Shown: piece by piece, positions 26,189-35,025 of the stretch
Layout: each line of letters begins with the position of its first letter
How positions within the stretch are numbered: the stretch's first letter is position 1
DNA from: Pollutibacter sp046309555
GTDB taxonomy: Bacteria; Bacteroidota; Bacteroidia; Chitinophagales; Chitinophagaceae
Direction of reading: 5' to 3'
Assembly: GCA_046309555.1 (NCBI GenBank)
Contig: JBKCOY010000066.1
Span: 1 to 64,000, forward strand
DNA: 64,000 nt
The notes under the pieces: model-generated
Databases searched by the model: none
What the model was told of the DNA's origin: nothing
The model's input: the letters and a program-made list of their open reading frames with translations, nothing else
Translations under genes and position numbers: made by a program

Positions 26189-27310
26189 ATGATAGAGCGT
26201 TCACTTGAGAAAACAATACGGTCAAAGCTTAAAACCGGGAAGGCAATTATTTTGATGGGAGCTCGTCAGGTGGGTAAGACAACCTTATTGAAAAAACTAT
26301 TTGAAGATGATCGTGATGTTTTGTGGTTGAGTGGTGACGAAAAAGACGTACAGGATTTGTTTCTGCATAGTTCATCAACGCGTTTGAAGGCGTTTTTTGG
26401 GAAGAATAAAACAGTGATTATTGATGAGGCGCAACGCATCCAGGAAATAGGGTTGCGCATGAAATTGATTACTGATCAGATACCGGAGGTTCAATTGGTA
26501 GTAACAGGAAGTTCTTCTTTTGAGTTGGCCAATCAAATCAATGAACCGCTTACAGGGCGTAAATGGGAGTATAAAATGTATCCCATATCATTTGGTGAAA
26601 TGGTAACCAACCATGGGCTATTGGAAGAAAAGCGCTTGTTGCCGCACAGAATGGTGTATGGGTACTATCCAGAAGTGGTGAATCATATTGGTTCTGAGAA
26701 GGAAATATTAAAACAACTGTCAGATAGCTTTTTATATAAAGATGTTTTGCTGTTGGATCAGATCCAAAAGCCCGATGGGTTGATCAAACTGCTACAAGCA
26801 TTGGCCTATCAGGTCGGTTCTCAGGTTTCTTACAATGAATTGTCACTGTTGACAGGCCTGGATGCCAAAACGGTGGACAAATACATAACTGTTTTGGAGC
26901 AGGCATATGTTGTTTTCAGGCTTGGTTCTTTCAGTAGAAATCTTCGTTCGGAATTGAAAAAGAGCCGGAAAATTTATTTTTACGACAATGGCATTCGAAA
27001 TGCCTTGATTGCAAATTTCAACCAGCTTGAGAGCAGGCAGGATGTTGGGGCGCTTTGGGAGAATTTTTTAATGGCAGAGCGAAAAAAATATCTTGAATAC
27101 CATCAACAATGGAGCAACGTTTGGTATTGGCGCACAACGGAGCAGGCAGAGATTGATTATGTGGAGGAAGAGGGTGGAAAGATCAATGCGTACGAAATGA
27201 AATGGAATGAAAACGCGAAACATAAGCTTCCCCGCCTTTTTCTGAATACCTATCCAGATAGTGTTTTCAAGGTGATACATCCGGGTAATGTGGAGGATTT
27301 TTTGTTATAA
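26189..27310 (+). CDS. AAA+ ATPase with C-terminal DUF4143
   Basis: 373 residues. The N-terminal AAA_14 domain has Walker A GARQVGKT (Lys30), Walker B TVIIDEAQ (Asp79, Glu80) and a TGSSSFEL sensor-like motif; PISFGEM and the DUF4143 domain (about 190-350) follow, with the usual LSLLTGLDAKTVDKYI winged-helix-like part and WYWRT..EIDYV near the end, which resembles a nuclease-like core. Such ATPases are scattered through bacteria in variable neighbourhoods and have no settled function. Here the gene is alone between two copies of the sdhB 3' end and has repeated sequence at its promoter, consistent with a transferable, self-regulated unit. Confidence 0.9.
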   Translation: MIERSLEKTIRSKLKTGKAIILMGARQVGKTTLLKKLFEDDRDVLWLSGDEKDVQDLFLHSSSTRLKAFFGKNKTVIIDEAQRIQEIGLRMKLITDQIPEVQLVVTGSSSFELANQINEPLTGRKWEYKMYPISFGEMVTNHGLLEEKRLLPHRMVYGYYPEVVNHIGSEKEILKQLSDSFLYKDVLLLDQIQKPDGLIKLLQALAYQVGSQVSYNELSLLTGLDAKTVDKYITVLEQAYVVFRLGSFSRNLRSELKKSRKIYFYDNGIRNALIANFNQLESRQDVGALWENFLMAERKKYLEYHQQWSNVWYWRTTEQAEIDYVEEEGGKINAYEMKWNENAKHKLPRLFLNTYPDSVFKVIHPGNVEDFLL

Positions 27311-27344
27311 GTTCCATTTTATTGCGCTACAATATTTCATCTAG

Positions 27345-27467
27345 AAGAGATTTCTGTGCTAAACATTGCCAGGTTGAACAGGGAATACCTGAATGCTAAC
27401 CTGTCTGGTCAATAATTAGCAATTTCCCCTATAATTTATTCTGATACGCCCTTTATTGGGCGTATTT
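27345..27467 (+). repeat. Direct repeat copy 2: orphan sdhB 3' end plus terminator
   Basis: The second copy has no upstream sdhB sequence; it begins inside the Lys-Glu codons before EISVLNI and runs through 22 intact codons, TAA (27413-27415) and the hairpin. It has no start codon and cannot be expressed as sdhB, so it is a remnant. Weak similarity may continue about 20 bases past its end. Confidence 0.93.
27444..27465 (+). terminator. Terminator hairpin in repeat copy 2
   Basis: The stem and loop are the same as after sdhB, but the T run is shortened to TTTAGCTTT. It lies between the ATPase gene and the convergent lipoprotein gene and may still stop transcription from the ATPase side. Confidence 0.6.
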
Positions 27468-27492
27468 AGCTTTAATTTCTCAAGTTTATTGT

Positions 27493-28617
27493 TTATCTAG
27501 GCCAGTAAAGAAATCCGCTTATCTTCCTGTTGTACCTGCTGGCTGAAGCATTGATCGCCTTGAGATAGACTGTAGTTTCAGGAAATGCAAGCAACAACTC
27601 TTCCAATGCATAGATGGAGGAAGAAGGTACATAGGGTTTGTTATAATCAGTCCTTGTTTTATCTGGAGCATAATTGGTTTTCACAAATTCAACATGTACA
27701 TTGTTGGCAGGGTCAATGAGAAAAGGTTTCCAATAGTTCATCATGTCCTGAACGGAAACATTGATGTTGTTCTTTCTGTTCTTGAATGTGTTCATGGCAT
27801 CATATCCTTCAAAAAAAGCCTTGGCCTTGAATATTCTGGCATAAAACGACAGGTTGTAAGCATGATAGGCAAAGGCATCTCTGCTGATCAGATCTTCCGA
27901 CTTTCCACCTGCCATAACGTTTACGTTAAGCAGAGTAGTATAAGCGACGGCTGCATAATCAAGGAGGTTTTGGGAATCCAGTAAAAACCCAAAATAATAA
28001 ATAAAATTCATCCGGATGGTTTCCCAATTATTGACCCTCGCTGGAAAGTTCTTGAATACCAGCGCTCTTGCATTGATCCATGTGTCCACCTTGCTTCTGT
28101 CTGAAGTTGTCATCCTGCTTCTAACCACGGAATAGGCCTCATAAAATGCAAGATAAGATGTTTCATTGGGGAGATGTGTTGTCGCAGTATTGCCAAAATT
28201 CACCCAGGCCAAAAGAGTGCTTACCACTTTGTCAAAATAGGGCTTTGCTTCATCCGGACTTTTTTCATATAACATCAACCAGCGCAGGGCCAAAATTTTA
28301 CAGTCAGTTGCTTGACTGGAAATATTCGAAAAATTATCTGAATTCACTTCCTTGAAAAGTGAGGGTGATTTACTCAGTGCTGCAAGAGAAGGAGAGTTGA
28401 TGATGCTTGCAACTGCAGATGACATATCAGTATTGCTTTCAGTCTCGAGTTTGATATACGCTAATGTGATAGAGTCTGCTAAAAGATTAACAGGAAACCT
28501 AGTGTCCTGGACTATTGGTGTTATTGGAACCACAGGTGCCACTGGCGCTGCTGGATCCTTCTTTTTACAAGCGGAGAAAAAAATGAAAAACGAAATAAAT
28601 ATATAAATGTACTTCAT
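27493..28617 (-). CDS. Alginate-lyase-like lipoprotein
   Basis: 374 residues. MKYIYIFISFFIFFSAC is a lipoprotein signal with Cys17, followed by Lys and a Pro/Val linker. The body is mostly helical. NNWETIRMNFIYYFGFLLDS and RDAFAYHAYNLSFYARI resemble the two sugar-binding patterns of the alginate lyase superfamily (Asn-Trp, then Tyr-His-x-Tyr-x-Leu), including a His/Tyr pair that could act in catalysis. That gives a polysaccharide lyase or a close, possibly inactive relative on the cell surface. No SusC/SusD genes are beside it. The family call rests on motif memory and is moderate. Confidence 0.55.
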   Translation of the reverse strand: MKYIYIFISFFIFFSACKKKDPAAPVAPVVPITPIVQDTRFPVNLLADSITLAYIKLETESNTDMSSAVASIINSPSLAALSKSPSLFKEVNSDNFSNISSQATDCKILALRWLMLYEKSPDEAKPYFDKVVSTLLAWVNFGNTATTHLPNETSYLAFYEAYSVVRSRMTTSDRSKVDTWINARALVFKNFPARVNNWETIRMNFIYYFGFLLDSQNLLDYAAVAYTTLLNVNVMAGGKSEDLISRDAFAYHAYNLSFYARIFKAKAFFEGYDAMNTFKNRKNNINVSVQDMMNYWKPFLIDPANNVHVEFVKTNYAPDKTRTDYNKPYVPSSSIYALEELLLAFPETTVYLKAINASASRYNRKISGFLYWPR

Positions 28618-28801
28618 ACAGTGGTGACTGTTAAAAAATCATATTAGAATTCGTGTATTTTAAAATTAAAAAGAAATTAGTTTGAACACCCTGATTTTTT
28701 GAACAAAGTTGGATTTAATTTGAATTTTAGCCTTTTATTTATTAGTTGCAAACTGCGCTATTTTATATTAACTGCAACTGGAAGAAAAATAAGTTTCAGG
28801 T
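28618..28801. other. AT-rich intergenic stretch with repeated 7-mers
   Basis: No gene is seen here. It contains AGTTGCA at 28744-28750, its inverse TGCAACT at 28773-28779, and GTTGCAG at 28810-28816 just beyond, a set of related inverted 7-mers that could be a regulator site. TAATTTTA, a weak -7 element, occurs on the minus strand ahead of the lipoprotein. Confidence 0.3.
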
Positions 28802-29047
28802 TTATAACTGTTGCAGCGGGAGTTGTTTTCTAGGTTCAAGACTTTGCTTCAACGGGTTGTGACGGAAATCTAAGATTGCTTGCGTTGAATTCAACAGCCT
28901 GCTATACAGCACCTCCAACTGAATAGTTCCAGTGATCAACTTGAAACCAAATAACCCAATTGCGCCAATGACAATTAACCAATAGCGAAAATTTATGTAT
29001 TTCCTGATACCGTATGCAGGATGTAAGATTTTGATTATATGTCCCAA
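28802..29047 (-). CDS. Possible small single-pass membrane protein
   Basis: 81 residues with one hydrophobic segment (YWLIVIGAIGLFGFKLI, about 22-40), a His/Tyr-rich start and a Lys/Gln-rich tail. The frame fills most of a 464-base gap with no competing gene. Against it, the likely promoter of the divergent oxidoreductase gene (29030-29060) overlaps its start, and I recognise no homologue. It may be a chance frame. Confidence 0.3.
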   Translation of the reverse strand: MGHIIKILHPAYGIRKYINFRYWLIVIGAIGLFGFKLITGTIQLEVLYSRLLNSTQAILDFRHNPLKQSLEPRKQLPLQQL

Positions 29048-29060
29048 ACAAGTAACTTTA
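29030..29060 (+). promoter_or_regulatory. Promoter of the Gfo/Idh gene
   Basis: TTTG (29030-29033), 19 bases, TAACTTTA (29053-29060), one base off TAnnTTTG. The leader to ATG 29082 is about 15 bases. Confidence 0.5.
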
Positions 29061-29081
29061 AAACATCAAAAAAAATCCCTT

Positions 29082-30476
29082 ATGTCAAATTCCGATTCAA
29101 GAAGAAAATTCATCAAACAATTAGGCTCAACGGCAGCTTTGTTTTCAGGCGGTACCATGGGCGCCATGGCCATGGATGAAGAAAAAATCCATCATCTGCA
29201 ACCTGAAAAAAGATACATGTCGAATGATAAAATAAGAGTAGCAGGTATCGGTATGGGAATCATGGGCTTTGGCGACATGAGAGCTGCCCTGAAAGTGCCC
29301 GGAGTGGAAATCGCAGGGGTTTGTGATCTCTATACAGGACACCTCGACAGGGCAAAAGAACTTTGGGGGAATGACCTCTATACAACAAGAGATTTTCGTG
29401 AACTGCTGCAGAGAAAAGATATTGATGCCGTCATCATCGCCACTCCAGACCATTGGCATGATCATATCTCCATCGCTGCCATGAAAGCCGGCAAACACGT
29501 TTACTGCGAAAAGCCCATGGTTCAGCACCTGGATGAAGGTCATGCAGTCATCAAGACCCAGAAAGAAACCGGAATGGTAATGATCGTGGGCTCTCAAGGT
29601 GTGAGCAGCATCACCCTCGCTGAAGCCAAAAGAAGGATCAAAGCTGGTGATATCGGCGAGATCAATCTGGTTGAAGCGGTAAATGATCGTTTCAGCTCAA
29701 ACGGTGCATGGCAATATGCCATACCGTTAGATGCCACACCAGAAACAGTCGACTGGGATAGTTTCCTTGGAGATGCTCCCAAAAGACCTTTCGATCCAAC
29801 CCGCTTTTTCAGATGGAGAAATTATAAGGATTATGGAACTGGAGTAGCAGGTGATCTGTTCATCCATCTCATCTCAGCTGTTCACCATGCAATCGACTCT
29901 AATGGTCCAACCCGTGTTTTTTCCAGTGGACAGCTTAGCTATTGGAAAGATGGAAGAGATGTTCCCGATGTACTCGCTGCCATCATGGATTATCCTAAAA
30001 CCGACAATCACGGAGCCTTCCAGATGCAACTGAGGGTTAATTTTGCTGATGGCTCTGGCGGAAGCAACAGAACCCGCATCGTTGGATCCGAAGGTGTGAT
30101 AGAATGGGGTGGAAACAAGTTCACACTGAAAAAACAAAAGTTGCCTAAGGCTGCAGAATTGGGTGGATACGACAGCTATCTTCATTTCTCCGAAAAACAG
30201 AGAGCTGAATATGTGAAATGGTACAATACTACCAACTCAGCTGACGATAGAAAAGCTTTCGCACCTGAAGAGATCAAATATGCAGCTCCAGTGGGTTATG
30301 ATGAAAGGGTTGATCACTTTGCCAATTTCTTCCAGGCCATAAGAACAAAGGGTACTGTAGTGGAAGATCCAACCTTTGGTTTGCGAGCTGCCGGTCCGGC
30401 ACTTGCCAGCAACCTGAGTTATGAAAAAGGTAAGATCATCAACTGGGATCCTGTGAGCATGAAATTGATCAAATAA
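29082..30476 (+). CDS. Gfo/Idh/MocA family oxidoreductase with Tat signal
   Basis: 464 residues from ATG 29082; the frame from 28995 runs through the promoter and is rejected. SRRKFIKQ followed by a Gly/Ala-rich stretch is a twin-arginine signal, so the enzyme folds in the cytoplasm and is exported. The Rossmann fold has VAGIGMGIMGFGDM, and EKPMVQHLDEG contains the EKP motif with the catalytic-site Lys. This fits NAD(P)-dependent sugar or inositol dehydrogenases; the export suggests tightly held cofactor, as in glucose-fructose oxidoreductase and glycosidase-like GH109 relatives. The substrate is unknown. The next gene begins 6 bases after its stop. Confidence 0.9.
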   Translation: MSNSDSRRKFIKQLGSTAALFSGGTMGAMAMDEEKIHHLQPEKRYMSNDKIRVAGIGMGIMGFGDMRAALKVPGVEIAGVCDLYTGHLDRAKELWGNDLYTTRDFRELLQRKDIDAVIIATPDHWHDHISIAAMKAGKHVYCEKPMVQHLDEGHAVIKTQKETGMVMIVGSQGVSSITLAEAKRRIKAGDIGEINLVEAVNDRFSSNGAWQYAIPLDATPETVDWDSFLGDAPKRPFDPTRFFRWRNYKDYGTGVAGDLFIHLISAVHHAIDSNGPTRVFSSGQLSYWKDGRDVPDVLAAIMDYPKTDNHGAFQMQLRVNFADGSGGSNRTRIVGSEGVIEWGGNKFTLKKQKLPKAAELGGYDSYLHFSEKQRAEYVKWYNTTNSADDRKAFAPEEIKYAAPVGYDERVDHFANFFQAIRTKGTVVEDPTFGLRAAGPALASNLSYEKGKIINWDPVSMKLIK

Positions 30477-30482
30477 AAACAT

Positions 30483-33400
30483 GTGGTATCCAAAAGGATA
30501 ATCGCCCTGTTGTTTCTGACGATTGGAGTACTGGTTTCTCAAGGCCAGGACATCTCCAATATCAGAACAAAACTTTACAGAATCTCGGGAGAAACAATTT
30601 TAATTGATAGTTCAGTTGTTGTTCCCAACTCATTAAAAATCAGCGGAGTAGACTCCGCTGATTTTGTTATGGATTATACCCGGGGATTGCTAAACTGGAA
30701 GAAGATTCCACCTCTAAAGGAGATATGGATATCTTACCGGGTGATGCCGTTTTCACTTGGTCAGGTCAGCAAAAGGTTATCTTTTGACAGTGTTTTCTAC
30801 CGATTCGGAATCACACCAGAAAAACTTTCCGGAAAAACCTCGAACCAGAAGCCTTTGGACTTCGGCAAGCTATCCTCCAACGGCAGTATCGGCCGTTCAC
30901 TGTCTTTCGGAAACCGGCAGGATGCCGTTTTCAATTCCAGTCTTAACCTCCAACTGAATGGTTACATGGGCGACAGCATCCTCATCAATGCTGCCATTTC
31001 AGACAACAATATTCCTATTCAGCCGGATGGCAATACACAGAATCTGAACGAATTTGATCAGGTATACATTCAGTTTTCCAAGGAGAAATGGAAACTCTCC
31101 GTGGGAGATCTTGACATCCGACAAAACCAGCAGTATTATCTGAATTTTTACAAAAGACTACAAGGCATATCCTATGCAGCTGAAACGAATATAAGTCCCA
31201 CCATAAAAAATCAGGTGCTTGCCAGTGGGGCAGTGGCAAAGGGTAAATTCACCAGAAATGTTTTTCAGGGTGTCGAGGGTAATCAGGGTCCATACCGGTT
31301 AAAGGGTGCCAATCAGGAACTGTTTTTCATTGTGCTTGCGGGAACAGAGAGAGTATTTATAGATGGTGAATTGATGCAGAGAGGAGAGGATCAGGATTAT
31401 GTGATCAATTACAATACGGCGGAAGTTACTTTCATGCCCAAACAGATGATCACCAAGGACAAAAGGATACAGATTGAGTTTGAGTATGCCGACAGGAATT
31501 TTCTGAATTCCCAATTGTATCTCAATAACAAAATTGAAGTGGACAAGAAGCTCAGTATTTCAGTGGGGTATTTTGGAAATACAGATGCAAGAAACTCCCC
31601 GATCAACCAGACCCTGGATGCAGGGCAGAAGCAGTTCCTCTCTTCCATTGGCAACAACATCAATCAGGCTTTTTACCCTGCGGCCGTTGCTGATACATTT
31701 TCGCAAGGTAAACTCCTTTATAAAAAAACAGATACACTTCGCAGCAATGGCAAACGCGATACAATTTTTGTTTATCAGAAAACAGTTGCCCCTGATCTTT
31801 ATGCTCTCTCTTTTTCTGACCTGGGTGAAGGCATGGGTAATTACGTATTAGACAAAGAAATTGCTGCCAATGGTAAGGTATTCAAATGGGTGGCGCCAGA
31901 CGCGCAAACAGGTAAAAAATCAGGTCGATATGAACCTGTGATACTCCTGGTAGCGCCAAAAAAGCAATCCATTTTCTCGGTTTCCGCAAAGTGGAATGCA
32001 ACTGAGAATACCAGTCTGGCAGCAGACCTTGCTTTGAGCAATTATGATCCCAATCGTTTTTCGAATGTAAACGGACAGTATGGACAGGCAGCGAGGATCA
32101 TTTTCGACAATACCCAATTGTTGAACCGTGACAAAGGCGTATCACTCAAAACCAATTTGAATGCAGAGTATAACAGTTCCGGATTCAAACCGGTGGAGCG
32201 ATTGAGAACAGTTGAGTTTACGAGAGATTGGGGACTGGATCTGGTGGTGATACCGGCTGAAGAGAAATTGTTAAGAAGTGAATTCATGGTTGAAGACAAA
32301 GAAGGATCATCACTCAATTACCAGTTGGGTGGCTATTCCCGAAACAGTGATTTCAAAGCCATACGGAATCAGTTGATGCATAAGGTAAGTAAGAAAGGAT
32401 GGGTGTTGAACAATCAATTCTCGCTGACTTCATTTAACGATGATCTGCAAAAAGGATTTTTTCTGAGACCAATCGTGGATGTTTCCAAGAAGATCCCAAG
32501 TTTATCCAATCGGGAGTTTTCTGCCAGGTACACTTTGGAAAATACCACCACAACCAACAAGACAACTGAAGCACTCACCCCAGGTAGTTTTTCATTTAGC
32601 ACTTTACAAGTGGCAACCCAATCCGATCCGGAAAAAGCAAACAAATGGGGCTTGAAATATTTTACAAGAACTGATGCGTTACCCCTTGGTAAAGAACTGC
32701 TACGATCTGATCAAAGTCACAATATCAATCTGAATGGTGAATGGATGTCGAATGAGCACCATCAGATACGGTTTAATGCTACCTATCGGAAACTCAAGGT
32801 CATCAATGATCTTTTCAATACCCGTCCGGATGAAGCAATCCTGGGCAGGGTGGAATATTTTACGGATCTATGGAAGGGTGCCATCAATGGAACAACCTTG
32901 TATGAATTGGGAAGCGGGCAGGAACCGAGAAAAGATTTTACATATTTTGAAGTACCTGCTGGACAGGGAGAATATGCATGGATAGATTATAACAATGATG
33001 GATTGCAACAGATCAATGAATTTGAGGTGGCAAGGTTCCGGGATCAGGCAAGGTTCATCAGGGTTTTTACCCCAACAAGTGAATTCATCAGAGCTGATTA
33101 CCTCAATTATAATTATAACCTTGTCTTCAATCCTTCATTGGCACTGAAACAGGAGAGGGGTAGTCTGTTAGAAGAGTTTTTGAAAAGAATTTATTTTCAA
33201 TCTTCTCTTCAGGTCACAAACAAGCAAACCGCAAATGGTAACCGAAATTTCAATCCCTTTTCCGGCAATTTTGTAGATACCAGCCTGATTACGAATGAGA
33301 GGATACAAAGTCATACACTCTCCTATAACAGATTGAGTCAGGTATGGGGAATTGATCTGAATTATCTGCAAAACGGAAACAAAGCATTTCTTTCTTATGG

Positions 33401-33932
33401 ATTTGAAACCAGGGATTTTAAAGATCTATCTCTTCGTGTTAGAAGCAACTGGATCAAAATGTTTACCCTGGATCTTATAGCGAAAACAAACCAAAATGTA
33501 TTGAAGACTCCTGGATTTCAAAACAGAAATTACTCGGTGAGATCAAATGTATTGGAACCGAGGCTAACCTTCACCTACGGAACCAAACTCAGGTTGCAGG
33601 CAGGTTATAAAAATGACAACAAACAGAACGGAAACACTGAATCAGCCAAAATAAAAACAGTTTCTGTAGATGGCAAATACAACTTGGTTTCGAATACTTC
33701 TGTTGCTTCGAAACTTTCATTGAGCAACATCAGTTTCAATGGTGTTCCTTCTTCAACCCTTGGATATGTCATGCTGGAGGGGTTGCAACCGGGTAAGAAT
33801 TTCATCTGGACCATGGATGTTACCAAGAGGCTGGGTGCATTCATGGAGATCAGTATTCAATACGAGGGGAGGCAGTCAGGAACTTCCGGGATGGTACATT
33901 TGGGCAGAGCCCAGGTAAGGGCTCTGCTCTGA
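30483..33932 (+). CDS. Large outer-membrane/surface protein
   Basis: 1149 residues with a GTG start and a signal peptide ending near SQGQ. The N-terminal third has a repeating pattern around DQVYIQFSKEKWKLSVGDLDIRQ-like strands and ERVFIDGELMQRGEDQDY...FMPKQMITKDKRIQIEFEY, which I connect with large SprA-like or barrel-forming surface proteins of this phylum. The C-terminal two thirds alternate polar and apolar residues as in a long beta-barrel. No sorting domain is seen. It is six bases downstream of the oxidoreductase. Function unknown; the barrel assignment is by pattern. Confidence 0.75.
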   Translation: MVSKRIIALLFLTIGVLVSQGQDISNIRTKLYRISGETILIDSSVVVPNSLKISGVDSADFVMDYTRGLLNWKKIPPLKEIWISYRVMPFSLGQVSKRLSFDSVFYRFGITPEKLSGKTSNQKPLDFGKLSSNGSIGRSLSFGNRQDAVFNSSLNLQLNGYMGDSILINAAISDNNIPIQPDGNTQNLNEFDQVYIQFSKEKWKLSVGDLDIRQNQQYYLNFYKRLQGISYAAETNISPTIKNQVLASGAVAKGKFTRNVFQGVEGNQGPYRLKGANQELFFIVLAGTERVFIDGELMQRGEDQDYVINYNTAEVTFMPKQMITKDKRIQIEFEYADRNFLNSQLYLNNKIEVDKKLSISVGYFGNTDARNSPINQTLDAGQKQFLSSIGNNINQAFYPAAVADTFSQGKLLYKKTDTLRSNGKRDTIFVYQKTVAPDLYALSFSDLGEGMGNYVLDKEIAANGKVFKWVAPDAQTGKKSGRYEPVILLVAPKKQSIFSVSAKWNATENTSLAADLALSNYDPNRFSNVNGQYGQAARIIFDNTQLLNRDKGVSLKTNLNAEYNSSGFKPVERLRTVEFTRDWGLDLVVIPAEEKLLRSEFMVEDKEGSSLNYQLGGYSRNSDFKAIRNQLMHKVSKKGWVLNNQFSLTSFNDDLQKGFFLRPIVDVSKKIPSLSNREFSARYTLENTTTTNKTTEALTPGSFSFSTLQVATQSDPEKANKWGLKYFTRTDALPLGKELLRSDQSHNINLNGEWMSNEHHQIRFNATYRKLKVINDLFNTRPDEAILGRVEYFTDLWKGAINGTTLYELGSGQEPRKDFTYFEVPAGQGEYAWIDYNNDGLQQINEFEVARFRDQARFIRVFTPTSEFIRADYLNYNYNLVFNPSLALKQERGSLLEEFLKRIYFQSSLQVTNKQTANGNRNFNPFSGNFVDTSLITNERIQSHTLSYNRLSQVWGIDLNYLQNGNKAFLSYGFETRDFKDLSLRVRSNWIKMFTLDLIAKTNQNVLKTPGFQNRNYSVRSNVLEPRLTFTYGTKLRLQAGYKNDNKQNGNTESAKIKTVSVDGKYNLVSNTSVASKLSLSNISFNGVPSSTLGYVMLEGLQPGKNFIWTMDVTKRLGAFMEISIQYEGRQSGTSGMVHLGRAQVRALL
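33904..33927. terminator. Hairpin at the end of the surface-protein gene
   Basis: GCAGAGCCC (33904-33912), loop AGGTAA, GGGCTCTGC (33919-33927), inside the last codons, five bases before the stop. No T run follows, so it may pause or protect rather than terminate; it lies between convergent genes only 4 bases apart. Confidence 0.4.
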
Positions 33933-33936
33933 TTAC

Positions 33937-34896
33937 TTATTTGAGTATGGCAATTCCTTCTCCGATCTTGAAACCATTCTGGTAAACAAGGATGGAGTAG
34001 TTTCCTTTTACATATTTTTCAGTTTGTCGCAAATCAAAGCCAACATACTTCACTTCACCGGTTTTGTATTCTACATCTATTTTGGTGGTGAAGTTTATCT
34101 GACCATCTTTTCTTGTTCCAACTTTTCCTGATCCCAGTGATTCTTCAGCTATCACCTTTCCTTCGGGATCTTTGGCAACAATATAAAGTTGTTTAATGCC
34201 TGCTGTTGCGATCATGTTCTCATCAAGGTTGAAGGAGATCCTTAGTTTGTCGGCTCTTTTGGCCGAAGAAGTTGATTTTTCCTTTCCGGAATTACGTTCA
34301 TTGATTGCGCTGATCTTAAATCCGGAGGCATGCAATGTTGAACCTACATCAACTTTATTTTCTGCCTCTTTTCTGGCAGCTTCTGTAGTTGCCAGGTTGC
34401 TGCTCAGGTTCTGGTTTTCTGTAGTTAGGTTATTCTTATCGGTTGTCAGCTGCTGGTTCTCAGCCTGCAGTCTTTCAATCTCTTTTACATAGTCACTTAT
34501 TTTTCCATTCAATTCAGCTACCAGGCTTTTGGCTTCTGCAAGATCAGCTTTTGTAGCATTCTGTTTGGCAATAAGTGTTTTGAACTTATCCTTGATGATA
34601 CCCAGTTCCTTATCACGTGTTTTCACCAGACTATCCAGGCCGCTGTTCATGGAGGTAAGATCTGTTATCCTCATCATGGCCTCATCGTATTCTTGCTGAA
34701 CTTGATTTTTTGCGGAATCAAGTGTGGCATATTGAGCATCTTTCTCTGAAATGACTGCATTGGCCTGGTTTCTGGCATAGAAAAAATAGCCCCAGGAAGC
34801 AACCAACAATACGAGTAATAAAATGATGATGTTATTTTTGTTGTCTTTTTTGGTACCGGTTTCAAAATTTCCGGAAGATGGGTAATTGGAAGACAT
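33937..34896 (-). CDS. Membrane-anchored coiled-coil protein
   Basis: 319 residues. A short hydrophilic start, one membrane helix at about 22-42 (IIILLLVLLVASWGYFF), then a long coiled coil at about 50-185 rich in Glu, Lys, Gln and Asn heptads, and a C-terminal beta domain (RISFNLDENMI, LYIVAKDPEGKVI, YSILVYQNGFKIGEG). The helix orientation suggests that the coiled coil and the beta domain face the periplasm. Proteins of this design are common in the phylum without a known role. Convergent with the surface-protein gene. Confidence 0.8.
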   Translation of the reverse strand: MSSNYPSSGNFETGTKKDNKNNIIILLLVLLVASWGYFFYARNQANAVISEKDAQYATLDSAKNQVQQEYDEAMMRITDLTSMNSGLDSLVKTRDKELGIIKDKFKTLIAKQNATKADLAEAKSLVAELNGKISDYVKEIERLQAENQQLTTDKNNLTTENQNLSSNLATTEAARKEAENKVDVGSTLHASGFKISAINERNSGKEKSTSSAKRADKLRISFNLDENMIATAGIKQLYIVAKDPEGKVIAEESLGSGKVGTRKDGQINFTTKIDVEYKTGEVKYVGFDLRQTEKYVKGNYSILVYQNGFKIGEGIAILK

Positions 34897-34995
34897 AGAT
34901 ATAAGTTAAATGGTTAAAAATTTGGATGAAGGTACCTTCTTTTTCAATCAGGAATCTGTTAAAATCATCTAAAAGGACTCAAAAAAATCTTTTGG

Positions 34996-35003
34996 TATCT
35001 TTG
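34996..35003 (+). promoter_or_regulatory. -7 element for holA
   Basis: TATCTTTG, matching TAnnTTTG, 22 bases before ATG 35026. No clear -33 partner. Confidence 0.4.
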
Positions 35004-35025
35004 ATATTCCTCCACCCAAGAGTTC

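Larger units (their letters stand above)
25977..27344 (+). mobile_element. Putative small insertion between sdhB-end repeats
   Basis: The 1.37 kb between the two repeat copies holds a single gene, the AAA+/DUF4143 ATPase, and its promoter. The arrangement equals that left when foreign DNA carrying a copy of a target gene's 3' end integrates there. No integrase, transposase or terminal inverted repeat is seen, so the mechanism may be homologous recombination or an enzyme supplied elsewhere. Called on repeat structure only. Confidence 0.5.

Noticed and set aside
25855..27467. Direct repeats considered as a CRISPR array or IS ends.
   Set aside because: Only two copies 1.49 kb apart, made of coding and terminator sequence; no spacers, transposase or terminal inverted repeats.
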